From positions 1 through 64,000 of the forward strand of contig NZ_JACJHR010000032.1 in assembly GCF_014174495.1 (NCBI RefSeq): a stretch of 64,000 nucleotides of DNA, read 5' to 3'. How positions within the stretch are numbered: position 1 is the first letter of the stretch; the number at the start of each line of letters is the position of its first letter. This document shows, piece after piece, positions 24,850 through 33,766 of the stretch. The position numbers and the translations under genes were made by a program. The DNA comes from Amycolatopsis echigonensis (lineage in GTDB: Bacteria; Actinomycetota; Actinomycetes; Mycobacteriales; Pseudonocardiaceae). The notes below the pieces were generated by a model. It had not been told where the DNA came from and made no database searches. It was given only the letters and a program-made list of their open reading frames with translations.

Positions 24850-25905
24850 ATGAGTTCCTGGCCGGGGATCATTGAGGCGTACCGCGACCGGGTTCCGGTC
24901 CCCGACGGGGCGCGCGTGGTCACGCTCGGCGAGGGCAACACCCCGCTGCTGCCCGCCGCGCACCTGTCGGAGCTGACCGGCGCCGAGGTGTACCTGAAGG
25001 TCGAGGGCGCGAACCCGACCGGCTCGTTCAAGGACCGCGGGATGACCGTGGCGATCACGCACGCGCTGGCCAGCGGCCTGCAAGCGGTGATCTGCGCGTC
25101 CACCGGCAACACCTCGGCCTCGGCCGCCGCGTACGCCGCGCGGGCCGGGCTCACCTGCGCGGTGCTGGTGCCGCAAGGCAAGATCGCGATGGGCAAGCTC
25201 GCCCAGGCGGTGCTGCACGGCGCGCGGATCCTGCAGGTCGACGGCAACTTCGACGATTGCCTCGAACTCGCCCGCAAGACCGCGGCGGACTACCCGGTCA
25301 CGCTGGTCAACTCGGTCAACCCGGTGCGCATCGCCGGACAGAAGACCGCGGCGTTCGAGATCTGCGACGTGCTCGGCGAGGCCCCGGACGTGCACTGCCT
25401 GCCGGTCGGCAACGCCGGCAACATCACCGCGTACTGGAAGGGCTATTCGGAGTACGCGGCGGACGGTGTGGTGAAGAACACCCCGCGCATGTTCGGGTTC
25501 CAGGCCGCCGGCGCCGCTCCGCTGGTGCACGGCGAACCGGTTTCCGACCCGGACACCATCGCGACCGCGATCCGCATCGGCAGCCCCGCTTCGTGGGCGG
25601 GCGCGGTCTCCGCGCGCGACGAGTCGGACGGCCTGTTCGAGGCGATCACCGACGAGAAGATCCTTGAGGCGTACCGGCTGCTGGCCCGTCGCGAGGGCGT
25701 GTTCGTGGAGCCCGCGTCCGCGACGAGCGTGGCGGGCCTGCTGGCCACCGCGGCGGACGGTCGGCTGCCGAAGGGCGCGAAGGTGGTCTGCACGGTCACC
25801 GGGCACGGTCTGAAGGACCCGGCGACGGCGCTGGAAGGCAACGTCGAGGTGGAACCGCTCGCGGTTGACCCGACGGCCGTCGCGGCGGCGCTGGACCTGC
25901 GATGA
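24850..25905 (+). CDS. thrC: Threonine synthase
   Basis: 351 residues from the ATG at 24850. PLP enzyme converting O-phosphohomoserine to threonine. The PLP lysine is in GSFKDRGM (Lys61). CASTGNTSASAAAYAARAG and the glycine loop PVGNAGNI bind the cofactor phosphate. It is the short form, without the N-terminal extension. It overlaps thrB by 4 nt (ATGA), so the last two threonine steps are translationally coupled. Confidence 0.96.
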   Translation: MSSWPGIIEAYRDRVPVPDGARVVTLGEGNTPLLPAAHLSELTGAEVYLKVEGANPTGSFKDRGMTVAITHALASGLQAVICASTGNTSASAAAYAARAGLTCAVLVPQGKIAMGKLAQAVLHGARILQVDGNFDDCLELARKTAADYPVTLVNSVNPVRIAGQKTAAFEICDVLGEAPDVHCLPVGNAGNITAYWKGYSEYAADGVVKNTPRMFGFQAAGAAPLVHGEPVSDPDTIATAIRIGSPASWAGAVSARDESDGLFEAITDEKILEAYRLLARREGVFVEPASATSVAGLLATAADGRLPKGAKVVCTVTGHGLKDPATALEGNVEVEPLAVDPTAVAAALDLR

Positions 25906-26792
25906 CGGCGTTGCCCGGGTTCCGCGCGACGGTCCCGGCGTCGACGGCGAACCTCGGCCCGGGTTTCGACGCGCTCGGGCTCGCGCTGGCCCGCTACGAC
26001 GTGGTCGACCTGCGGGTCACCGAGGGCGGCCTGAAAATCGAGGTGCTCGACGCGGGGGCCGGCGGCGTCGAGGACGTGCCGACCGACGAATCCCACCTCG
26101 TGGTCCGCGCGCTCCGGCGGGCCTGCGAACACTTGGACGTGCGGCCGCCCGGGCTGCATCTCCGGTGCCACAACAGCATTCCGCACGCGCGCGGCCTCGG
26201 GTCGTCGGCCGCCGCGGTGGTGACCGGCGTGGCGCTGGGCTACGCGCTGGCGGAGCGTCCGCTCGACGGCGACGCGCTCCAGCTCGCGGCCGAGTTCGAG
26301 GGCCACGCGGACAACGCGGCGGCGAGCCTGTTCGGCGGGCTCGTGGTGGCGTGGTCCGAGGACGGCCGGTTCCGCGCCGAACGCGTGGAGCCGAACCCGG
26401 CGATCCGGCCGGTGGTCGCGGTGCCGGCGGAGAAGTCGTCCACCCATGCGACCCGCGGCCTGCTGCCGTCGCAGGTGCCGCACGCCGACGCGGCGCACAG
26501 CGCGGGACGGGCGGCGCTCGCCGTGCTGGCCGTCACCGAACGGCCGGAACTGCTGATGGCCGCCACCGAGGACCGGCTGCACCAGGATTACCGCGCCGAG
26601 GCGTACCCGGCGAGCACCGGACTCGTGCGCACGCTGCGTGCCCGCGGAGTGCCCGCCACCATCTCCGGAGCAGGGCCGACTGTGCTCGCTCTCACGCTCA
26701 CGGGAATACTCCCGCCGGGCGTGGACGTTGAAGGGTTCGACGTCTCCGAATTGCCCGTGGATCGCGATGGCGTGCAGGTGGTGGCCAGGTGA
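25902..26792 (+). CDS. thrB: Homoserine kinase
   Basis: 296 residues, GHMP kinase family. It phosphorylates homoserine for threonine synthase. VPASTANLGPGFD (11-23) and the ATP-binding loop PHARGLGSSAAA (94-105) are diagnostic; a third motif, ISGAGPTVLAL, is near the C-terminus. Start overlaps the thrC stop. It ends the threonine cluster; a promoter for rho follows about 50 bp downstream. Confidence 0.96.
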   Translation: MTALPGFRATVPASTANLGPGFDALGLALARYDVVDLRVTEGGLKIEVLDAGAGGVEDVPTDESHLVVRALRRACEHLDVRPPGLHLRCHNSIPHARGLGSSAAAVVTGVALGYALAERPLDGDALQLAAEFEGHADNAAASLFGGLVVAWSEDGRFRAERVEPNPAIRPVVAVPAEKSSTHATRGLLPSQVPHADAAHSAGRAALAVLAVTERPELLMAATEDRLHQDYRAEAYPASTGLVRTLRARGVPATISGAGPTVLALTLTGILPPGVDVEGFDVSELPVDRDGVQVVAR

Positions 26793-26842
26793 CGACCTGG
26801 TCACAGGCTGGACGGCAGCGTGCGCCACGCGGGGGGTGGTTG

Positions 26843-26871
26843 TTGCACCCGGACAGGGCGCGGTCTACCCT
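26843..26871 (+). promoter_or_regulatory. Probable sigma-70-type promoter of rho
   Basis: TTGCAC (26843-26848) and TACCCT (26866-26871) with a 17-bp spacer. It is the best hexamer pair between thrB and rho and would give a transcript starting near 26878. Confidence 0.5.
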
Positions 26872-27198
26872 CGGGGGCGTTCGATCACCGTGCGTTTCCG
26901 CACCCGATGCCGGGCCTGTTCGCCCTTAGCGGCGGCTCCGGTCCGCATCCTTCGTCGATCCGCCGATTCCGCACCGCCTGGCACGCGGGAGGCGGAGGGA
27001 CGCAGGCGGGTTTCCGGTTCCGGCGGTGCCGAATTCCGCTTTCTCCGTCCGGAGGGGGCAAACACCCTGTGCTGGCGGCGCTTCGCTGTGTCTCGCACGG
27101 CTGGGCGCGAGCCGTCCGCATCGGAGGCAGAAGCCGTCTCGCTACCGGCGGCAGTCCGCTGATCCACCTGGAACGTGGATCGGTCAGGAAGGACATGT
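26872..27198 (+). other. Long untranslated leader of rho
   Basis: About 320 bp between the predicted promoter and the rho start. Frames here have no clear ribosome site or similarity. Rho genes are often autoregulated by termination in a long leader, and this length fits, but no specific structure is identified. Confidence 0.5.
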
Positions 27199-29229
27199 GT
27201 GAGCAACACCGATCTGTTGAGCGGCGACGTGGAGACCCCCGCCGCGGCCGCTGAGACCAATGGGGCCGCGGCCGCTCCGAAGCGTCGCGCCGGGGGCCTG
27301 TCCGGAATGGTCATCGCCGAGCTCCGCCAGCTGGCCGGAGAACTGGGTGTGGGCGAGACCACCGGCATGCGCAAGGGGGACCTGATCGCCGCGATCCGCG
27401 AGCGCCAGGGCAAGAGCAAGAAGCGCACCGCCGCGGCCGAGACGCTGCCGCTCGACGGCGTCGGCGAGCCGGTCAAGGCCGAGAAGGCCGAGAAGCCCGC
27501 CCGCCGCGCCAAGTCCGAGGCTCCCAAGGCGGACGCGGCCAAGACCGAGGCTCCCCAGGCGGAGCCGAAGGCCGAGCCGGTCAAGGCGGAGGCTCCCCAG
27601 TCCGAGGCTCCGAAGGCGGAGACCGCGCAGGACGGGAAGCCCGCCGCGCAGGAGCGCCCGGAGCGGCACGACCGTTCCGAGGGCCAGTCCGACGGCCAGT
27701 CCGAGGAAGGCGGCCGCAACCGCCGCCGTCGCGGCGGCGCGAACCGGGGCGGTGACCAGCGAGACCAGCGCGACCAGCGCGGCGACCGCCAGGGCGGCAA
27801 CCGCGACAACAATCGCGACGGCAACCGCGACAACCGGGACAACAACGGCCGCGACAACCGCGACGGCAACCGCGACAACCGCGGCGGCCAGGACAACCGG
27901 CAGGACAACCGCCAGGACCGGCAGGACAACCGGCAGCGGAACCAGCAGGACAATCGGGACAACCGGCCTCAGGACGACGACGAGGAAGGCGGCCGCCGCG
28001 GGCGCCGCTTCCGCGATCGCCGCCGCCGGGGCAGCGGGGGCGGCCGCGCCGAGGGCGGCGCGCCGGACACCGAGATCCGCGAGGACGACGTCCTGCTGCC
28101 GGTCGCCGGCATCCTGGACGTGCTCGACAACTACGCGTTCGTGCGCACCTCGGGCTACCTGGCCGGGCCGAACGACGTGTACGTGTCGCTGTCGCTGGTC
28201 CGCAAGTTCGGCCTGCGCCGCGGCGACGCGATCACCGGTGTCGTGCGCCAGCCGCGCGAGGGCGAGCAGCAGCGGCAGAAGTTCAACCCGCTGGTGCGCG
28301 TCGACTCGATCAACGGCCTGGAGCCGGACGAGGCCAAGCGCCGTCCCGACTTCACCAAGCTGACGCCGCTGTACCCGAACGAGCGGCTGCGCCTCGAGAC
28401 CGAGCCGCACAAGCTCACGACCCGCGTGATCGACCTGATCATGCCGGTCGGCAAGGGCCAGCGCGCGCTGATCGTGTCCCCGCCGAAGGCGGGCAAGACC
28501 ACGATCATGCAGGACATCGCGAACGCGATCACGACCAACAACCCCGAGGCCCACCTCATGGTCGTGCTGGTCGACGAGCGTCCGGAAGAGGTCACCGACA
28601 TGCAGCGGTCGGTGAAGGGCGAGGTCATCGCCTCCACCTTCGACCGCCCGCCGTCCGACCACACCTCGGTCGCCGAGCTGTCCATCGAACGGGCCAAGCG
28701 CCTGGTCGAAATGGGCCACGACGTGGTCGTCCTGCTCGACTCGATCACCCGTCTGGGCCGTGCCTACAACCTGGCCGCGCCCGCGTCCGGCCGGATCCTG
28801 TCCGGTGGTGTCGACTCGACCGCGCTGTACCCGCCGAAGCGTTTCCTCGGCGCCGCGCGCAACATCGAGAACGGCGGCTCGCTCACCATCTTCGCGACCG
28901 CGATGGTGGAGACCGGGTCCACGATGGACACGGTGATCTTCGAGGAGTTCAAGGGCACCGGCAACGCGGAGCTCAAGCTCGACCGCAAGATCTCCGAGCG
29001 CCGCGTGTTCCCTGCGGTGGACGTCAACCCGTCCGGCACCCGCAAGGAAGAGCTGCTGCTCTCGCCGGACGAGCTGGCCGTCACGCACAAGCTGCACCGC
29101 GTGCTGCACGCGCTGGACTCCCAGCAGGCCATCGATCTGCTGATCTCCCGGCTCCGCAAGACGAAGACCAACATCGAGTTCCTGATGCAGGTCTCGAAGA
29201 CCGCCCTCGGCGGCGGAGACGAAGACTGA
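27199..29229 (+). CDS. rho: Transcription termination factor Rho with long disordered insertion
   Basis: 676 residues from the GTG at 27199. RNA-dependent hexameric helicase that ends transcription. Rho N-terminal SAP-like domain near 35-75 (LRQLAGELGVGETTGMRKGD), then a Lys/Ala/Glu-rich stretch. A strongly basic Arg/Asn/Asp/Gly repeat region follows (about 170-282, many NRDN and QDNR units). The RNA-binding cold-shock domain starts near 295, and the ATPase has Walker A SPPKAGKTT (428-436) and Walker B VVLLDSITR. The insertion is typical of high-GC actinobacteria and probably adds RNA contacts. Confidence 0.97.
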   Translation: MSNTDLLSGDVETPAAAAETNGAAAAPKRRAGGLSGMVIAELRQLAGELGVGETTGMRKGDLIAAIRERQGKSKKRTAAAETLPLDGVGEPVKAEKAEKPARRAKSEAPKADAAKTEAPQAEPKAEPVKAEAPQSEAPKAETAQDGKPAAQERPERHDRSEGQSDGQSEEGGRNRRRRGGANRGGDQRDQRDQRGDRQGGNRDNNRDGNRDNRDNNGRDNRDGNRDNRGGQDNRQDNRQDRQDNRQRNQQDNRDNRPQDDDEEGGRRGRRFRDRRRRGSGGGRAEGGAPDTEIREDDVLLPVAGILDVLDNYAFVRTSGYLAGPNDVYVSLSLVRKFGLRRGDAITGVVRQPREGEQQRQKFNPLVRVDSINGLEPDEAKRRPDFTKLTPLYPNERLRLETEPHKLTTRVIDLIMPVGKGQRALIVSPPKAGKTTIMQDIANAITTNNPEAHLMVVLVDERPEEVTDMQRSVKGEVIASTFDRPPSDHTSVAELSIERAKRLVEMGHDVVVLLDSITRLGRAYNLAAPASGRILSGGVDSTALYPPKRFLGAARNIENGGSLTIFATAMVETGSTMDTVIFEEFKGTGNAELKLDRKISERRVFPAVDVNPSGTRKEELLLSPDELAVTHKLHRVLHALDSQQAIDLLISRLRKTKTNIEFLMQVSKTALGGGDED

Positions 29230-29242
29230 GTCTCCTTTCCAC

Positions 29243-29284
29243 GCATCCGGCCCGCCCCCGTTGCTTCGGGGGCGGGCCGGATGC
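29243..29284 (+). terminator. Terminator after rho
   Basis: A perfect 18-bp stem beginning GCATCCGGCCCG with a TTGCTT loop, followed by TTTCTG. It may also serve the convergent secreted-protein gene ending at 29322. Confidence 0.9.
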
Positions 29285-29321
29285 TTTCTGCCGCGCCGGG
29301 GAGGTGGCGCGGCAGAAAGTT

Positions 29322-29846
29322 TCAGCGGCGGGGGACAGCGGCGGGAGTCCAGCCGCGGTAGTTGTTGAAGTAGCTCGTGGAGCTGCCGTGGCCGATCTTG
29401 CCGCCGACGCTGGTGGCGTAGAAACCGCCGTTGCCGTCGGCGATTCCGACGTGGCCGTAGGCGCTGATGTTCCAGTACACGAAGGAACCAGCAGGCGGCT
29501 TGCCGCTCGTGTGCTTCGGGCTGGCCCCGTCCCAGTGCGCGTTGGCGGACGCCCACACCCCGCTGACGCCGTAGGAATTCTCCGCGGCCTTCTCGCAGTA
29601 GTGCTCCCATCCGGTGCTTCCGGCGTGCGCCTTGTACCAGGCGACCGCGCCGGCCGGGGTGCCGTCGCCGGCACCGGTCAGGTTGGTCTCGGACAGCTCG
29701 GAGAACGTGCCCGCGGCGGGGTTCACGTCCGCCGCCGTGATCCCGTCGGCGGCGTTCGCGGCGGGCGCGAAGACCGCGGCGGACGCCACTAGTGCCAGTG
29801 CCGCGGCCGGCTTCGCGAGCCGGGTGAGCAGGTCGGTCGTGCGCAT
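29322..29846 (-). CDS. Secreted CHAP/NlpC-like cysteine amidase-type protein
   Basis: 174 residues from the ATG at 29846 with GGAGGT 6 nt upstream. The N-terminus is a clear signal peptide (basic start, Ala/Leu-rich core, cleavage near AANAAD about residue 33). The mature part has a candidate catalytic Cys in EHYCEKAAEN and a His in GHVGIADGNGGFYA, the Cys-His layout of CHAP/NlpC-P60 peptidoglycan amidases. It may cleave cell-wall peptides, but the family match is by motif only and the domain is short. Divergent from rpmE. Confidence 0.6.
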   Translation of the reverse strand: MRTTDLLTRLAKPAAALALVASAAVFAPAANAADGITAADVNPAAGTFSELSETNLTGAGDGTPAGAVAWYKAHAGSTGWEHYCEKAAENSYGVSGVWASANAHWDGASPKHTSGKPPAGSFVYWNISAYGHVGIADGNGGFYATSVGGKIGHGSSTSYFNNYRGWTPAAVPRR

Positions 29847-30079
29847 GTCCGGACCTCCAGTAAGTGAGCGATTCACGAACTCGGCCAGCTTCACGCCAGC
29901 GGGTACAAAATCCGTACAATGCGAACGGCCTTCACTACCCACCGTCGCGACCGGGGGCGGAATACCTGGTCACCGGGGTGTGTTGCAGTCCGTGCCAGCA
30001 CGTCTGGCAGAATGACCCGCTGAAGTCCGGCACCGGTTCACCCCATACCGGGGACCCGGGGCCAACGAGAGAGGACACC

Positions 30080-30307
30080 ATGAAGAGCGGTATTCACCCC
30101 GAATACGTGACCACGACCGTCACGTGCAACTGCGGGAACAACTTCGTCACCCGCAGCACGAAGGAGTCGGGTCAGATCCACGTCGAGATCTGCTCGAACT
30201 GCCACCCCTTCTACACCGGCAAGCAGAAGATCATGGACACCGGTGGCCGGGTTGCCCGGTTCGAGAAGCGCTACGGCAAGCGTCAGCAGAAGACCGACGC
30301 CAAGTAG
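30080..30307 (+). CDS. rpmE: 50S ribosomal protein L31, zinc-binding form
   Basis: 75 residues, ATG at 30080 behind a GAGAGAGGA purine run. The zinc cysteines C16, C18, C38 and C41 (CNC and CSNC) are all present, so this is the zinc-containing form. The block CSNCHPFYTGKQK is the family signature. It lies between rho and prfA as in most actinobacteria and is followed at once by a strong terminator. Confidence 0.97.
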   Translation: MKSGIHPEYVTTTVTCNCGNNFVTRSTKESGQIHVEICSNCHPFYTGKQKIMDTGGRVARFEKRYGKRQQKTDAK

Positions 30308-30315
30308 CTTGTCCG

Positions 30316-30349
30316 ACGGCGCCCACCCGCATGCCCGGGTGGGCGCCGT
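30316..30349 (+). terminator. Terminator after rpmE
   Basis: A perfect 14-bp stem (ACGGCGCCCACCCG and complement) with a 6-nt loop, followed by TGTTCTGT. It precedes the prfA start by 40 bp. Confidence 0.88.
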
Positions 30350-30388
30350 TGTTCTGTCCGGGCCTGTTCGCGAGAGGAAGACGGCGAA

Positions 30389-31459
30389 GTGGATTCGAGT
30401 TCGCTCAAGGGGCTGCTCGACGAGCACGCGCGGCTGGAACAGGAGCTCGCCGACCCGTCGGTGCACGCCGACCAGGCCCGGGCCCGCAAACTGGGCCGCC
30501 GCTACGCCGAGCTGAGCCCGGTCGTGCGCGCGGTGCGCGAACTGGACGAGGCCCGCGACGATCTGTCCGCGGCCAAGGAGCTCTCAGCCGAGGACGCGAC
30601 GTTCGCCGCCGAGGCCGAGGAGCTGGCGGCGAAAATCCCGCAGCTCGAAGCGAAACTCACCGAACTGCTGCTGCCGCGCGACCCGTACGACGGCTCGGAC
30701 GTCGTGATGGAGATCAAATCCGGAGAGGGCGGCGAGGAATCCGCGCTCTTCGCCGGCGACCTGCTGCGGATGTACCTGCGCTACGCCGAACGGCACAACT
30801 GGAAGGCCGAGGTGCTCGACGCGACGGAGTCGGACCTCGGCGGCTACAAGGACGTCACGCTGTCGCTCAAGAGCAAGTCCGCGGACGTCGAAGGCGTCTG
30901 GGCGCGGCTGAAGTTCGAGGGCGGCGTGCACCGCGTGCAGCGCGTGCCCGCGACCGAATCGCAGGGCCGCATCCACACGTCCGCGTCCGGCGTGCTGATC
31001 TACCCGGAACCGGAAGAGGTCGAGGTCGAAATCGACCCGAACGACCTGCGCATCGACGTGTTCCGGTCGTCCGGTCCCGGTGGGCAGAGCGTCAACACCA
31101 CCGACTCCGCGGTACGGATCACGCACCTGCCGACCGGCATCGTCGTGTCGTGCCAGAACGAGAAGTCGCAGATCCAGAACCGCGCGCGGGCGCTGCAGGT
31201 GCTGCAGGCCCGGCTGCAGGCGATCGCCGAGGAAGAGGCGGCGGCGAAGGCGTCGGACGCCCGCCGGTCGCAGGTGCGGACCGTCGACCGTTCGGAGCGC
31301 GTGCGGACGTACAACTTCCCGGAGAACCGGATTTCCGATCACCGGGTGAACTACAAGGCGTACAACCTGGACCAGGTGCTCGACGGCGACCTGGACGGCG
31401 TGCTGGACGCGCTGGCCGCGGCCGACCGGGAGGAGCGGCTCGCCGCGCAGGCGGGCTGA
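30389..31459 (+). CDS. prfA: Peptide chain release factor 1
   Basis: 356 residues from the GTG at 30389. It reads UAA and UAG stops and triggers peptide release. The universal GGQ motif is at 231-233 in SSGPGGQSVNTTDSAVR, and the HRVQRVPATES block of domain 2/3 is seen. The GGQ glutamine is the target of PrmC, whose gene lies 3.5 kb downstream rather than next door. The gene ends 3 nt before a convergent membrane-protein gene, leaving no space for an independent terminator. Confidence 0.97.
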   Translation: MDSSSLKGLLDEHARLEQELADPSVHADQARARKLGRRYAELSPVVRAVRELDEARDDLSAAKELSAEDATFAAEAEELAAKIPQLEAKLTELLLPRDPYDGSDVVMEIKSGEGGEESALFAGDLLRMYLRYAERHNWKAEVLDATESDLGGYKDVTLSLKSKSADVEGVWARLKFEGGVHRVQRVPATESQGRIHTSASGVLIYPEPEEVEVEIDPNDLRIDVFRSSGPGGQSVNTTDSAVRITHLPTGIVVSCQNEKSQIQNRARALQVLQARLQAIAEEEAAAKASDARRSQVRTVDRSERVRTYNFPENRISDHRVNYKAYNLDQVLDGDLDGVLDALAAADREERLAAQAG

Positions 31460-31462
31460 TTC

Positions 31463-32896
31463 TCAGACCGCGGCGGGGATTTCTTCCTCCGCCGGGTCCT
31501 CGTCCTCGGTCTGTTCCGGTGCGGTTTCCGCGCGGGGAAGCAGGCTGAGGACCGCGAACACCACGGCCAGCACGGTCGGGAACAGCGTCAGCAATTGGTG
31601 TTTCACGCCTTCGATGCCTTCGCCCAGCGCGGACAGCCCCAGCTGCCCCGCCGCGAAGAACACCAGCAGGAACGCGACAATCCCGTACTCGCGCCGGTTT
31701 CGGCGGAACGCACGCACCCCGGCCCAGCCGATGAGCACCCAGACCGGCACCAGCACGAACAGTCCGAGCGGCGCGACCAGTGCGGCCAGCCCGGAGAACA
31801 CCGGCACCCGGTACTCCTTGGAGAGTCGCGGCTGTCCGGACAGTTCGCCGAAGCTGCCGAGGTTTTCCGGGCGTGCGGTGAGGGCGTCGACACCGCCCTG
31901 CTGCAGGATTTCCGCCGTCCGGCCCGGGTGCGTCGCGTAGTAGTGCAGCACGTTGCGGCGGCTGATTTTGTCCTTGTACCGCGGGTAAAGCGGGTCGTGC
32001 CAGGCCGCGCGCTCGCCCCACCACCCGGTGCCGACGTACTGCTCGAACGACTCCGGCAGCCCGAGCGCGGCGAGGTCGGCCTTCGTGTCGTGCTTTCCGT
32101 CCACAATGGAGTCGAAGATCGCGTGGTACATGTTGGCCTCGCGGTATTCCGCGTTGGCCGGGTCGCCCTGGGACTGGATCGCCAAGGTGCCCGCGCCCAC
32201 GATCGCGAGCACGGCCAGCGGCAGCGCCCAGCGTTTCCGTCCGCGCGCGCCGGACGGGCGGGTCAGCAGCAGCGCGAGCGCGAAAAGCGGGATGAGCAAC
32301 AGGGTTTGCGATTTGGCGTTGATCCCGACGAGTCCGCCGAGGACAGTCACCGCGGCTCCGGCCCAGCGCGGTTTTCCGGGACGGTGCACCAGGAACAGGC
32401 CGCCGCAGATCAGCAGGATGCCGAGGAACGCCGCGCCTTCGCTGAGCACCGACGCGAAATAGCCGAAGAACGCCGAGTCGCCCATCACGAGCAGCAGCAA
32501 CACCGTGGCGATCAGCCGGTTTCGCCGGTTCAGGTCGAGGCCGAGCACGGTGACCGTGATAGCGCCGGCGACCAGCACGCAGGTGAGCACGCCGAGCACC
32601 AGCAGGTTCAGCACGCCGGACGCACCGAACAGCGCGCCGATTTTGCCCGCCGCCCAGTCGAGCCAGGCCTGGCTCGAGACGTACGCGGAGTCGCACGGCG
32701 GCGCGGACCCGTAACTGAACCGGACGAACCCTTCCGACGGCCGGTCCAGCTGCCGCCCGCCGAGCTGGCACAGCAACCGCCAGCCGTCGCCGTTGTCGGC
32801 CATGCCGATCGGGCGCGGCACCAGGAACCGCAGCAGCAACAGTCCGAGCGAGGCGACGAATACCCCGAGGCCGAAGCGGAGATCCCTGGACTTCAC
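31463..32896 (-). CDS. Polytopic membrane protein, possible GT-C-type glycosyltransferase
   Basis: 477 residues, GTG start at 32896. About ten hydrophobic helices are spread along the chain. An early extracytoplasmic loop after helix 1 carries MADNGDGWR, and a second long loop (about 250-330) precedes the last helices. An acidic-residue motif in the first loop plus many helices is the general plan of GT-C glycosyltransferases that use polyprenyl-linked sugars, but no family is firmly recognised. The C-terminus is acidic. It is one of the genes lying between prfA and prmC. Confidence 0.5.
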   Translation of the reverse strand: MKSRDLRFGLGVFVASLGLLLLRFLVPRPIGMADNGDGWRLLCQLGGRQLDRPSEGFVRFSYGSAPPCDSAYVSSQAWLDWAAGKIGALFGASGVLNLLVLGVLTCVLVAGAITVTVLGLDLNRRNRLIATVLLLLVMGDSAFFGYFASVLSEGAAFLGILLICGGLFLVHRPGKPRWAGAAVTVLGGLVGINAKSQTLLLIPLFALALLLTRPSGARGRKRWALPLAVLAIVGAGTLAIQSQGDPANAEYREANMYHAIFDSIVDGKHDTKADLAALGLPESFEQYVGTGWWGERAAWHDPLYPRYKDKISRRNVLHYYATHPGRTAEILQQGGVDALTARPENLGSFGELSGQPRLSKEYRVPVFSGLAALVAPLGLFVLVPVWVLIGWAGVRAFRRNRREYGIVAFLLVFFAAGQLGLSALGEGIEGVKHQLLTLFPTVLAVVFAVLSLLPRAETAPEQTEDEDPAEEEIPAAV

Positions 32897-32944
32897 CGGG
32901 CGAGTCTAGAGGGGGTCCGCGGCACGGCCTTGGGGTGCCGGGCG

Positions 32945-32988
32945 TCGTGAGCGGCGATCGCGGTTCTCGCCGGGATCGCCGCTCACGA
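32945..32988. terminator. GTGAGCGG-family hairpin
   Basis: TCGTGAGCGGCGATC pairs perfectly with GATCGCCGCTCACGA around a 14-nt centre containing CGGTTCTCGCCGG. It sits 4 bp beyond the LLM oxidoreductase stop, so it probably terminates that operon. The same outer arms and centre recur at 48643-48692. Confidence 0.75.
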
Positions 32989-32992
32989 GACT

Positions 32993-33766
32993 TCACTCGG
33001 TCGCCGCCGCGAACGCGGCCATCCGCTCCTCGTAGCCCTCGTCCCCTCCGAAGTGCACCGCCACCGCGTCCGCGCCCGCCTCCCGATACGCACGGTAGGT
33101 CTCGACGGCGGTCTTCTCGTCGAACTGCTGGCGGGCGATCCGCCGCACGCGCCGCTCCGGGTCGAGCTGGTCCAGTTTCGCCGCCCGTTCCGCGAAAGCC
33201 TCCGGCGAGAGGCCCGCGCTGAGCCACTGGTCCCCGGCCCGGACCGCCCGGCGCAGTGCGACCGCCGAGTTCCCGCCGACCAGGATCGGGATCCGGTCGT
33301 GGGGCCGCGGCTCGAAATACCCGCCGTCCCGGCCCCGGCCGGTGGTGAACAGCTGGTCCAGCAGCGAGAGCGTCTCGTCCAGCGTCGCGCCGCGGCGAGA
33401 GAAATCCGCGCCGATCTCCGCGAACTCCGGCTCGTTCCACCCCGCCCCGACGCCGAGGACCAGCCGGTGCCCGGACAGCCGGTCGATCGTCGCGGCCTGT
33501 TTCGCCAGCAGGTGCGGCTCGCGCAGCGGAACGATCACCACGGACGTGCCCAGCCGCACGCGTTCGGTCCCCGCGGCCAGGTAGGCGAGCGTCGCCAGCG
33601 GCTCGTACACGCCGCCGAAGACCTCGCCGAACGGCTCCGGCGGCAGCACGTGGTCGGGCAGCCAGACGGATTCGTACCCCAGCTCCTCGGCCAGACGGGC
33701 CAGGTCGGCGAGGCGTCGCGGGGTCAGGTCGGGCGACTCGTTCGGCAAGACAACCTGGCGGCTCAT
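32993..33766 (-). CDS. LLM-class F420-dependent oxidoreductase
   Basis: 257 residues, ATG at 33766 overlapping the upstream hydrolase stop (ATGA). Luciferase-like TIM barrel: LADLARLAEELGYESVWLPDHV near the N-terminus, RVRLGTSVVIVPLREPHLLAKQ in the middle (33490-33553), and LGVGAGWNEPEFAEIG, all hallmarks of the LLM class. Such enzymes use F420 or FMN. Which cofactor and substrate apply is not visible. It forms a two-gene operon with the alpha/beta hydrolase, opposite a MerR regulator. Confidence 0.88.
   Translation of the reverse strand: MSRQVVLPNESPDLTPRRLADLARLAEELGYESVWLPDHVLPPEPFGEVFGGVYEPLATLAYLAAGTERVRLGTSVVIVPLREPHLLAKQAATIDRLSGHRLVLGVGAGWNEPEFAEIGADFSRRGATLDETLSLLDQLFTTGRGRDGGYFEPRPHDRIPILVGGNSAVALRRAVRAGDQWLSAGLSPEAFAERAAKLDQLDPERRVRRIARQQFDEKTAVETYRAYREAGADAVAVHFGGDEGYEERMAAFAAATE

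Noticed and set aside
26780..26805. GTGAC...GTCAC palindrome at the thrB stop, considered as a CRP site
   Set aside because: Spacing between the GTGA and TCAC half-sites is 8 rather than 6 bp.
27700..28040. Short repeats resembling a tandem-repeat or CRISPR-like array
   Set aside because: They are in-frame codons for the Arg/Asn/Asp-rich insertion of Rho, with irregular spacing and no unique spacers. No CRISPR array was seen anywhere in the window.
27184..29919. A 911-codon minus-strand frame across rho
   Set aside because: Shadow of the rho codon pattern; low-complexity product and no ribosome site.
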